From positions 1 to 16,604 of the forward strand of contig JAYTGN010000095.1 of NCBI GenBank assembly GCA_043733485.1: 16,604 nt of DNA, given 5' to 3'. How positions within the stretch are numbered: the first letter of the stretch is position 1; each line of letters opens with the position of its first letter. Positions 8,001 to 16,100 of this stretch are shown here, in pieces. The stretch is from Urbifossiella sp043733485. Its GTDB lineage: Bacteria > Planctomycetota > Planctomycetia > Gemmatales > Gemmataceae. The translations under genes were made by a program, and so were the position numbers. The notes under the pieces are model-generated. The model was not told where the DNA came from, did no database searches, and saw only the letters and a program-made list of their open reading frames with translations.

Positions 8001-11000
8001 ACGGCGACGATTCGGGATAGCGACGGAGCCGGGCCGATTAGCCCGGCCAACCTAGCAACGGTCGCGGATGCGGCTCTCACCGCGACCAACGGCGGCCCGT
8101 TCACCGTGGTCGAAGGTGCCGTACTCAACGCGACGAACGGAACGCCGTTCATCACGTTCCTCGATGCAAATCCGACTGGAGGAATCGCCGACTTCACCGC
8201 TTCGATCAACTGGGGCGACGGCACCTCCGGCACAGGAACGATCTCGCAACCGAGCGGCCCGAACACGATCTTCAACGTCATCGGATCCCATATCTTCAAG
8301 AAGCCCGGAACGTACACCGTCACCGTCTCGATTCAAGACAAGGACGGTAGCCACACCTCGGCAACCGCGACGGTCACCGCCACGATGGCCGCGCATACGG
8401 CCGGACCCGTCTCGAACTTCAACGGGGTTCAGAACACGCCGATCGTCAACGTCGGCGTAACGACCTTTACCTCGGGCAACCCCTTCGATACCGCCAGCCT
8501 TTACGTGGCGACGATCAACTGGGGCGACGGCACGACCGCGACCGCGGGCAGCATTTCGCAGGATGCCGCGGGCACCTTCCACGTGATCGGGACGCACACG
8601 TACACTTCGGCCGGAACGTTCAACCCGAGCGTGGTGATCGCCGAGGGCGATCCGGTCGTCGTGCTCACTATCAACAACACCGGCACGGCGACGATTTCCT
8701 CGACGCCCATTCTGGTGTCTTCGGTGGACATTCACGGGATCGAAGGCGTGGCGTTGCCGAACGCTCAGAACGCGATCAACGGCACGGTGGTCGCCACGTT
8801 CGTGGACCTCGGCACCGCCGGTCCGCTGTCGGCTTACACGGCTCAGATCATCTGGGGGAACAGCCAGACCACTGCTGGCACGATCTTGCAGGACGGGCCG
8901 AACTTCACCGTGATCGCACCGATGAATCCGCTCATCGTGTACCCGGACACGGGCAACTTCACGGCCCGCGTGACCGTGACGAAGCAGACGAGCGGTGGCC
9001 CCGGCTTCTTCCAGGCCTTCGCCATCGACTCCGTCATCATTTCGGATGCGGCTTTGACGGCGGTCGCGCCGCAGCCGGTCGTCAACGGCTTCCAGCAGAC
9101 TCCGATGCTGGCGGTTCCGGTGGCCCGATTCCTCGATGGCAACCCGACGGCACCGCTGAGCGACTTCTCGGCGACGATCGACTGGGGCGATGGCTCGCCG
9201 CAATCGGCGGGGACCATCACGCAGCCCGGCGGCGTCGGTACCGCGTTCACCGTCGTCGGCAACCACACCTATGCGAACCCGACCACGGTTCAGCCTTACG
9301 CGATCACCGTGAACATCAGCGATGTGGACGGCGCGTCGCTACGGACGACCACCACGGCGAACATTCAGGCTTCGACGATCACCGGAACGCCGGTCACGAT
9401 CAACGGCGTCGAGGGTCAGGTTCTTTCCGGCGTGGTTGTCGCCTACTTCCACGACACGGGGATTGCCGGCCCGCTGAGCAGCTACTCGGCGACGATCAAC
9501 TGGGGCACCGGGTTGGCCGGCTCGACCACGATCGGTCAGATCGTGCAACTGGGCGGCAACGATTTCCAGGTTCAGGGAACGTACACCTATCCCTCGGCCA
9601 ACGTGACGCCGGGCAACCCCTACTCGGTGACGGTTTCGATCAACCACAACGGGGCACTGGCGACCGTGGTCACGAGCCAGGCGAACATCGCCGATGCTCC
9701 GATCTCGGGAGTGGCCGTGCCGATCTTCGCCGTCGAAGGCGCGGCCTACGCCGGAACCGTCGGCTTCTTCACCTCGGCGAACCCGGCCGACACCGCCGCC
9801 AAGTTCTCCGCGACGATCACTTGGGGCGATGGGTTCACGACTGCGGGCAAGATCGTCCCGAACGGGTCTAGCTTCCTGGTGACGGGTGCCGACCCCATCT
9901 CGGGTTTGGGCCACGCCTATCGCGAAGAAGGCACTTTCGCTTACAGCATCACCGTCACGAGCGTCGATGGCTCGACGTTGACGGCGTTCCAGATCGCGAC
10001 CGTGCAGGATGCTCCGCTCACGTCGACGGGTCTGACGTTGGGCGTGGCACCGACGATCTTCGAGTGGCCGGCTTTCAGTGGGATCGTGGCGAACTTCACC
10101 GATGCGAACCCGTTCGAATTCGGGACCAGCCAGCACATCGCCACGATTTACTGGGGCGATGGCGTGACCTCGACTGGCACGATCGCTCAACTGGCCACCG
10201 CACCGGGCGCGCCCACCAGGTTCACGGTCAGCGGAAACCACCTCTACAATCCCGGTTTCTATCAAGTGACGATCGTGGTCCGCGATCTGGGCGGCAGCAC
10301 GACCACGACGCTCACTTCGATCACGATTGCGGATTCGCTGCTGACCGCAGGGGCTCCGATCGCTCTGACCGTAGTTGAAGGCAAGCCGTTCACGGCTCAG
10401 GTCGCGACGTTCACCGATGCCAACGCACTCGGCACCATCGGCGAATTCTCGGCGACGATCGCCTGGGGCGACGGAACGAATTCGTCCGCGATCATCGGGC
10501 AGAACGCGGCCGGCGTCTTCACCGTGACGGGAACCCACACCTACACGACCTTCACACCGGCGGGCACGCCCAATTCGGTGGTCGTGTCGATCCGATCGAT
10601 CAACGGAGCCACCGCGAACGTCACGAGCACTGCGACGGTCACGGATGCCCCGCTCACCTCAGTCGGCACGACGATTACTGGAATCGAAGGAAACTCGACC
10701 GGGAACGTGCTCATCGCCACGTTCACCGACTCGAACCCGTTCTCGCTCTTGACCGATTTCACGACCGGCGGCGGAGTGGTGACCGTGGACTGGGGCGACG
10801 GAAGCGCACTGTTCACGGCCTCGGCCGCCAGCATCTCGAGCGTGGGTTCGCCGAGCGGCGTGACCTACAGCGTCCGCACGACGCACACCTATGCGGAAAC
10901 GGGCACGTACCAGATCGTTACCACGATCCGCGACAACGGTGGTGCCGCGACCATCGCCAGCAGCGTGGCGAACATCGCGGACGCCGCGCTCACTCGCGCC

Positions 11001-12827
11001 GCCGTTCAGCCGACGATTGCGGGAACGGAAGGTCAAACCTTCACGGGCACGGTCTTCACGTTCCTGGATGGGAACCCACTGGCACCGATCTCCGATTTCA
11101 GCGCCGAGATCAACTGGGGCGATGGCCGCATTGATGCGGGCACCATCACCCAGCCGGGCGGCGTGGGCACCCCGTTCAACGTGGTCGGCTCGCACCTCTT
11201 CCCAGACAGCGGCGTCTTCACGCTCGGCGTGACGGTCTTCGACCACGACGGCTCGACGGTCGCCTACTCGACGTCGGTGACGATCGTGAATGTGCCGCCG
11301 ACGGCGACGATCTCGAACACTGGTCCGGTGAACGAGAACAGTCCCGTGACCGTGAGCCTGAGCAATCCGCTCGATCCGTCGCCGGCCGATACGCTGGCCG
11401 GGTTCCGCTACAGCTTTGCGACCCTGCCCGCAGGGCTGGCGGGGAGCTACATCGCGGCTCTGCCCAGTTCGTCGGCGCCGTTCACCTTCCCAGACGGGCT
11501 CGTGCCGGCCGTGGGAACGACGGTGTACGGGCGCATTTTCGACAAGGACGGCGGGTTCACCGACTACCAGACGATCGTCACGGTGAACAACGTGGCTCCG
11601 ACCGCAACGCTCGGCGTCGTGGGGACACTGATCCCGGGCCAACCGGTGAACGTCACGTTCACGAATCCGTTCGATCCTTCGCCGGTGGATACGACGGCCG
11701 GGTTCCGCTACAGCTTCGATCTGGGAACGGGAGTCTTCGGTGCGATCGGGAATTCCCCGACGGCGGTCTTCACGCCGCCCGGGCCGGGAACGTACGTGAT
11801 CCGCGGCCGGATTTACGATAAGGACGGTAGCTTCACCGAGTACGTGGCCAGTGCGCCGCCCGGCAATCCGGGGCTCAACGTCGTGGTTCCAAACGTCGAT
11901 CAGTTCGCCATCGGTGCCGGTGCGACCGGTGGCCCCATCGTTCACGTTTTTAGCGCGTCGGACAATCGGAACGTCGCCAACTTCACGGCATACGAACCGT
12001 CCTTCCGCGGTGGGGTGCTGGTCGCGGTCGGCGATGTCAACGGCGACGGAATCCCGGACATCGTCACGGGAACCGGCAACGGCGGCGGGCCGGTCGTGAA
12101 AATCTTCGACGGCAAGACTTACGCGGAAATCGCGAGCTTCCTCGCTTACGAAAACAGCTTCCGCGGCGGCGTACTCGTCGCCGTCGGCGATGTCGATGGC
12201 GACGGACGCGCCGAGATCATTACGGGAACCGGGGTCGGTGGCGGCCCCGTGGTGAAGGTCTGGAATGCCTCCACGCTGGCTCTGGTCTCGAGCTTCGCGG
12301 CCTACGATATCTCCGCTCGCGGCGGCGTGTTCGTGGCCGCGGCCAACGTACTCGGAGACGCCCGCAAGGAGATCATCACGGGGGCGGGGGCCGGCGGCGG
12401 ACCGCACGTCAAGGTGTTCAACGCGAGCGGCGGGATGCTGCAGAGTTTCTTCGCGTACGATCCGTCCTTCACCGGCGGTGTGACCGTCTCCGGTGGCGAT
12501 CTCTACGGCTCGGGCCACGCCAACATCGTGACGGGCACGGGTCCTGGCGGCGATGCCAACCTCCGCATCTTCCACCCGAGTTCGAGCGGGTTGATTCTCA
12601 GTGAGTTCGTCTTCGGGGCGGACAAGATCACGGGGCAGCCGTTGCGGAACGGATTCACGGTGAGTGCCAGCCACGTCGGCGGGCCGAACGGGAGGCCTAT
12701 CATCCTCGCGGGCGCGGGCCCCGATTACGGTCCGACCGTTCGCGTACTCGATGCCGTCACGCTCGATTTCATCGCCGAGATTCTGCCGTTCGAAGACGGC
12801 TTCAGCGGTGGAGCTTACGTCGGTTGA
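5025..12827 (+). CDS. Giant PKD-repeat surface protein with C-terminal FG-GAP-like propeller
   Basis: This 2600-residue protein contains no cysteine. Residues 1-30 are basic and lead into FEDLENRITP (about 30-39), the planctomycete extracellular-protein motif (Pfam Planc_extracel type, from memory). No classical hydrophobic signal peptide is visible. An array of modules of about 105 residues follows. Their PKD-type core is W-G-D-G after a strand such as FTATIN. Core Trp residues are at 89, 205, 418, 527, 635, 747, 850, 951, 1063, 1166, 1277, 1387, 1493, 1600, 1710, 1814, 1923 and 2031. Fifteen keep WGDG; those at 205, 1277 and 1493 read WGNP, WGNS and WGTG. One module between 205 and 418 has lost the core. 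Two related modules sharing DPSP-x-DT-x-AGFRYSF occupy about 2088-2290. Residues 2294-2600 form FG-GAP-like blades with calcium-type loops DVNGDG and DVDGDG. The likely location is the cell surface or matrix, with a role in adhesion or structure. No catalytic domain is seen. An SD (GGAG, 8-base spacer) supports the start and a terminator follows. Confidence 0.93.
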   Translation: MGPISRFFKFRRPVGTIRRNHQTIRTRLSFEDLENRITPTISNINVIGINPAEGTPFGTPGAPQLVAQFTVDNYLGTDASNQYSSTIHWGDGDISSGLGGLTISFQNPVGNGGAVYRVSSYHTYSDASPVANPYSLAVDIFDSSNQGTTQSSSNLITVSDLPLTQSALPAINAVVGSPLTNVDVADFTDANPLSDAGDFTATIQWGNPSQSTSGTVIRDFGGVYHVLGSHTYDASASPTSAITVTVRHVTQTVTMNTSATVTQATVVPTAVPVTILDGATTIAAGTSVGWFADAGGARPVGNYTATVQFPGSLTPTALTVVQIGTTNSYTLTTAAATNLIVPAEVGVSNYMLTVTPLNGAATSASGSLIVNDAALTLVSTANNLAPVEGARLSNVSLLAFTDANATGAVGDFAASIDWGDGSPSSEGTLSQAGGAGTPFTVSGSHIYYEETAIGVTYQVTVRVKDKGGSQVSGQTSAFSVSDAALVNPVAIPVTGASGQGLSVVPVGLFTDNNPYATANDFTATINWGDGSPTSTGFATLVGGNSTSAVFSISGNHVYASAGTFTVFISVVDTGNVDGGGLNFATTATIAATPLSGAVNPVVATEGIATANNLVVATFYDAAATGTTTFNVSLDWGDGTAPSTTGGGDLSVVATGGGNYIVRATPHTYADAGSYVVTATILDSVGSGPISPANLAIVRDAALAATSGGPFTVVEGALLTAANANPLITFIDANPAGVIADFTATINWGDGTSGTGTITQPGGPNTAFNVLGSHTYTANGSYTITVSVVDADGSKATATAGGTATPTALTAGPAITINGNQDTPTGTVEVATFTSGNSFDTASLYAATITWGDGTASSAGQIVRDAGGVFHVSGVHTYSTAGSFNATVLVSGGGGASINVNATAIIAAAPISGSVPPVVAIEGIATANNLVIATFTDTGASGTTTFTVSVDWGDGTAPSTLAGGTLTVVATGGGNYVVRATPHTYANVDSYVVTATIRDSDGAGPISPANLATVADAALTATNGGPFTVVEGAVLNATNGTPFITFLDANPTGGIADFTASINWGDGTSGTGTISQPSGPNTIFNVIGSHIFKKPGTYTVTVSIQDKDGSHTSATATVTATMAAHTAGPVSNFNGVQNTPIVNVGVTTFTSGNPFDTASLYVATINWGDGTTATAGSISQDAAGTFHVIGTHTYTSAGTFNPSVVIAEGDPVVVLTINNTGTATISSTPILVSSVDIHGIEGVALPNAQNAINGTVVATFVDLGTAGPLSAYTAQIIWGNSQTTAGTILQDGPNFTVIAPMNPLIVYPDTGNFTARVTVTKQTSGGPGFFQAFAIDSVIISDAALTAVAPQPVVNGFQQTPMLAVPVARFLDGNPTAPLSDFSATIDWGDGSPQSAGTITQPGGVGTAFTVVGNHTYANPTTVQPYAITVNISDVDGASLRTTTTANIQASTITGTPVTINGVEGQVLSGVVVAYFHDTGIAGPLSSYSATINWGTGLAGSTTIGQIVQLGGNDFQVQGTYTYPSANVTPGNPYSVTVSINHNGALATVVTSQANIADAPISGVAVPIFAVEGAAYAGTVGFFTSANPADTAAKFSATITWGDGFTTAGKIVPNGSSFLVTGADPISGLGHAYREEGTFAYSITVTSVDGSTLTAFQIATVQDAPLTSTGLTLGVAPTIFEWPAFSGIVANFTDANPFEFGTSQHIATIYWGDGVTSTGTIAQLATAPGAPTRFTVSGNHLYNPGFYQVTIVVRDLGGSTTTTLTSITIADSLLTAGAPIALTVVEGKPFTAQVATFTDANALGTIGEFSATIAWGDGTNSSAIIGQNAAGVFTVTGTHTYTTFTPAGTPNSVVVSIRSINGATANVTSTATVTDAPLTSVGTTITGIEGNSTGNVLIATFTDSNPFSLLTDFTTGGGVVTVDWGDGSALFTASAASISSVGSPSGVTYSVRTTHTYAETGTYQIVTTIRDNGGAATIASSVANIADAALTRAAVQPTIAGTEGQTFTGTVFTFLDGNPLAPISDFSAEINWGDGRIDAGTITQPGGVGTPFNVVGSHLFPDSGVFTLGVTVFDHDGSTVAYSTSVTIVNVPPTATISNTGPVNENSPVTVSLSNPLDPSPADTLAGFRYSFATLPAGLAGSYIAALPSSSAPFTFPDGLVPAVGTTVYGRIFDKDGGFTDYQTIVTVNNVAPTATLGVVGTLIPGQPVNVTFTNPFDPSPVDTTAGFRYSFDLGTGVFGAIGNSPTAVFTPPGPGTYVIRGRIYDKDGSFTEYVASAPPGNPGLNVVVPNVDQFAIGAGATGGPIVHVFSASDNRNVANFTAYEPSFRGGVLVAVGDVNGDGIPDIVTGTGNGGGPVVKIFDGKTYAEIASFLAYENSFRGGVLVAVGDVDGDGRAEIITGTGVGGGPVVKVWNASTLALVSSFAAYDISARGGVFVAAANVLGDARKEIITGAGAGGGPHVKVFNASGGMLQSFFAYDPSFTGGVTVSGGDLYGSGHANIVTGTGPGGDANLRIFHPSSSGLILSEFVFGADKITGQPLRNGFTVSASHVGGPNGRPIILAGAGPDYGPTVRVLDAVTLDFIAEILPFEDGFSGGAYVG
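6795..8690 (+). repeat. Tandem duplication of a three-module block, period exactly 948 bp
   Basis: Inside the giant gene, block 6795-7742 and block 7743-8690 each encode three consecutive PKD-like modules. The core Trp codons at 6927, 7263 and 7572 recur at 7875, 8211 and 8520, each exactly 948 bases later, so there is no net insertion or deletion. Landmarks repeat in the same order: EGIATANNLV, VVATGGGNY, ISPANLA, GGPFTVVEGA, TFTSGN and FDTASLY. These are found in no other modules of the protein. The block therefore duplicated as a unit of 316 residues and then diverged by substitution. Confidence 0.9.
11904..12824 (+). repeat. C-terminal FG-GAP-like propeller blades, 52-residue period
   Basis: Six blade cores of the form G-[TA]-G-x-G-G-G-P-x-V-K-[VI]-F (the last two degenerate) occur in residues 2294-2600. 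They are separated by linkers like AYEPSFRGGVLVAVGDVNGDG. The calcium-loop positions fall at residues 2337, 2389, 2441 and 2492, a 51-52 residue step. The first two loops are intact (DVNGDG, DVDGDG). The next two are eroded (NVLGDA, DLYGSG). This module type is common at the C-terminus of large Gemmata-group proteins and resembles integrin-like propellers. It may bind calcium or mediate attachment. Confidence 0.8.
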
Positions 12828-12839
12828 TCGCGAACTTGG

Positions 12840-12875
12840 CCCGTCGCATTCCAACCGGAGTGCGACGGGGCTTTT
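12840..12875 (+). terminator. Rho-independent terminator of the giant PKD-repeat gene
   Basis: Thirteen bases after the stop, CCCGTCGCA (12840-12848) pairs with TGCGACGGG (12861-12869). The stem continues inward through a T-G wobble and TCC/GGA pairs to a 4-base AACC loop. A short T-run (CTTTT) follows. Stem length, GC richness and position directly after a long gene make this a strong call. Confidence 0.85.
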
Positions 12876-13128
12876 CGATTGGTGTTGCCGCCCGAACGCA
12901 CGCATACCATTTGAGCTCGGCTCTTTCGCTCCGGAGCGGGGTAAATTCGGCTTCTAAGTGAATCCCGAATCCATCCCCGCTGCCTATTTCACGGTTTCTC
13001 GCGCGCGTGCCGTTCTACGGCTTCACATCCGTAAAAATCCAAGGTAGACTGCCTTCCCTTGATTGTCCTCGTTTGGCCATCGGTTCCGTTGTGCGCGCGG
13101 ATTCGCGTCGGCGGCTGGAGAGTGAGAT
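12876..13128 (+). other. Intergenic region upstream of the second giant gene
   Basis: No credible gene is present. The stretch should hold the promoter of the gene at 13129. I see a TTGAGC (12911) and a TAAATT (12942), but their 25-base spacing is too long for a sigma-70 promoter, so none is called. A small GCTCCGGAGC palindrome lies at 12928-12937. GGAG at 13117-13120 sits 8 bases before the ATG at 13129 and is a good ribosome binding site. Confidence 0.4.
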
Positions 13129-16100
13129 ATGTTGCGGAGCTTGTGGCAATTGCCGGTGCTGATCCTCGAAGCCGTACTGACGGGTAAGGCGCTTCGTCGC
13201 CGCAATCGACCGCGCCTGCAGATTCGTCGGGTTCCCTTCGGCTCCTTCTTTGAAGAGATGGAAGATCGAACCCTTCTGTCCGTCTCCTCCTCGTTGAACG
13301 CGGGGGTTCTCGACGTTGCGCTCACGGCTTCTGGCGATACCGCTACGCTTTCCGTCATCGGTCCGAACATCGACGTCTTCGATGGCTCGGTTCACGTTGC
13401 CTACCCCACCGGTTCCGTCTCGACTATTTCCGCCCACGGGGCCGTCGCGGTCGTCGGCGAATCGGTCGTCCTCGATAGCGCGGTAACTCTCACCAACACC
13501 CTCTCGGTTACCGATGTCTCGAGTGCCACCGTTAGAGGCCAGTATTCCGCGAAGTCCGTGAGCATCGCTTCGACGCTGATCGACGTGCGGCCCGGCGCCT
13601 CGCTCAAAGCCACCGCTGGGGATGTAAACCTCACGGCCTCCGATTCCCAGAGTGGCGTGAGTTCGCTCTTCGGTACGAAGATCACAGCGGTGGCCGGCGC
13701 GACCATCACCGTGACGGGCGCGACTCTCCAAGGAACGAACGTCGCGCTCGCGGCCACCTCCTCCGCGACCGCGACCTCGACCGGTGCCTTCGATTCCGGC
13801 AAGCAAGCGAACGTCGCGTTCATCGATGCCACTTCCAGTTCGCTCGTCAGCATCTCGGGTGCCTCGCAGATTACCGCCACGGGCAATATTTCGATCGACT
13901 CGAACTCGACGATCGCCGCGAGTGCGGTAGTCGGTGCCTACGGCAACGCGAGCCTCGATGCCGCACTCACCGCCGTTCGAGCCACGGGCTCCGCGATTGC
14001 GAGCATCTCGGGTTCCACGTCGATCACCGCGTCGGGAACCTTCGCCCTCGCATCCAAGAACATCGTGAACGTGACCAATGCCGTGGATGGCACCGCGGGC
14101 GGCAGCACGGCCGTGGGTGGAACCGCCGCCGTCACGATCGTTCGGGAAACGGCCGATGCCCACGTCGATGGCAGCGTTGCGATTCGAGCCGCAGGCATCG
14201 CCATCGGTTCCACTTCGACCGACGCCGTGAGCACTTCCGCCAAGTCCACCTCGAAAGGTGCAACTCAAAACGATAGTTCGACGCAGCAAAACCTCACCGA
14301 CTACAACGCGAAGACGAGTAGCGGCTCGGTCACCGTGGCGGGTGCGCTCGCGGTCACCGACCTCAAACGCAATGCCAAGGCCTACCTCGCGACCACCGGC
14401 CCCATCGTTTCCACCGGCAACTTGTCCGTGACCTCGGCCGCAACCAGCGCGGCATCGGCTCAGGCCGATGGCGGTTCCACCTCGGGAACGACCGGCGTTG
14501 GCGTTGCTGTCGCGATCAATCTCGTGAAGGCCGACAACGTCGCCTACGTCTCGGGGAATGCGGATCTCACCGCACCGAACATCGCGATCTTCACTTCGAA
14601 CTCAGCCGCAGGAACCAGCACTTACCTCGCCAAGGCCACGTCGGGAGCCGGAGCATCGAACGTCGGCGTCGCCGGCTCGCTGGCCATCGACATCGTCGGC
14701 GATTCTTCCTCCGCAACGATTCCCACCGGGTCCAATGTCGCGGCCGCCGGCGCCCTAACCCTCTCGGCGAAAAACAGCACCTCGAGTACGGCACTCGCTC
14801 AACCCACCGCCCAGGGTTCGACCGCGGGTAAACTCGGCATCGGTGCTTCCGTTGCGTTGAGCGTGGTGAACCCGACCACTCGCGCCGAAATCGAGGACTC
14901 CGCCGCCCTCACGAGCGCCAAGGATCTGACCCTCACCGCGCTCGGCACGCATTCCGTTACGACCACGGCCATCAATGGAGCGACCGCGACCGGCGGTACC
15001 GCCGTCGGCATCTCCGCCGCGGTTGCCGTCGTCAACAGTTCGACCACGGCCCGCCTCGGCAGCGGCTCCAGTCCCCTCTCCATTGCCGGTGCCCTTTCCC
15101 TTCAAGCGATCCACGAAGACAACGTCTCCACCCAAGCCGATGCCACCACGGCCGGCAATAGCGCGGCCGGCATCTCGCTCGCTCTCAACGTTGCCAACGA
15201 TTCGGCCACCGCGACTACCGCAAGGTCCATCACCGCGACCAAAGCCGTCGCATTCCTGGCCTCTTCCTACTCCAATCTCAGAGCCACCGCTGCCGCGACC
15301 GCGGCCGGCGGTAAGCCTGCCGATGCACCCGCTGGCTCCAGCGTCGATACCCAGGCGCAGGATCAACTCGATTTTGGAAATGGCCAGGCCCAGGCGGCGG
15401 GTTCCACGGGAACCGGCGGAGCTAAAGCACCGGCGGCTAAGGACAGTTCCGGTACGAGCGTCAGCCTTGCCGGAGCGATCGGCGTCAACATCACGACCAA
15501 CGCGGCCCGCGCCGTCGTCGGCGACAACTTGAACGTCACTTCGGGCGGTGCGTTGACGCTCTCCTCGTTCGCCAGCACCGATTCCGAAGCATACGCGGAT
15601 GGAACCGCGACCGGCAGCGGGAGCCCGGCAACCTATGGAGTCGGAGTCGCAGTTGCCTTGAACCTAGCGAGTTCGATCGACTCGGCATCCATTGGAACTG
15701 GCGACACCATCAGTGCGAAAGGTGTCGCACTGAACGCGGCGATGGTCGATTCCGCGGACCGCACGAACTTCCTCGCAAAAGCCATTTCCGGTGCCAGCGG
15801 GGCGGACGTGGGGATCGCGGGCGCGATGGCGATCAACATCGTGAAGGAAAGTGTCACCGAGGCGGTGATTCACGCTTCCACGATCGACGCGAATGGCGGG
15901 GTCGTCTCCCTGACGGTTGAGAATGCGATGGACGTGACCGCCGACGCGGAGCCTCTGGGAGCAGGTGCTTCGGGAGGGAAGTTGGGAGTCGGGGTTTCGT
16001 TGGGTTTGAACATCGTTCCGTCGACGACGCGTGCGGAGATCGAGAACGGCGTGGCGGTGACCAACGCGTCGGACCTGACGCTCTCGGCGACGTCGTCTCA

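Noticed and set aside
6216..12905. Long minus-strand open frames (about 400-750 codons) opposite the giant PKD gene
   Set aside because: They are Arg/Asp-rich antisense shadows caused by repeated GC-rich codons. The plus-strand frame has coherent repeats, a ribosome binding site and a terminator.
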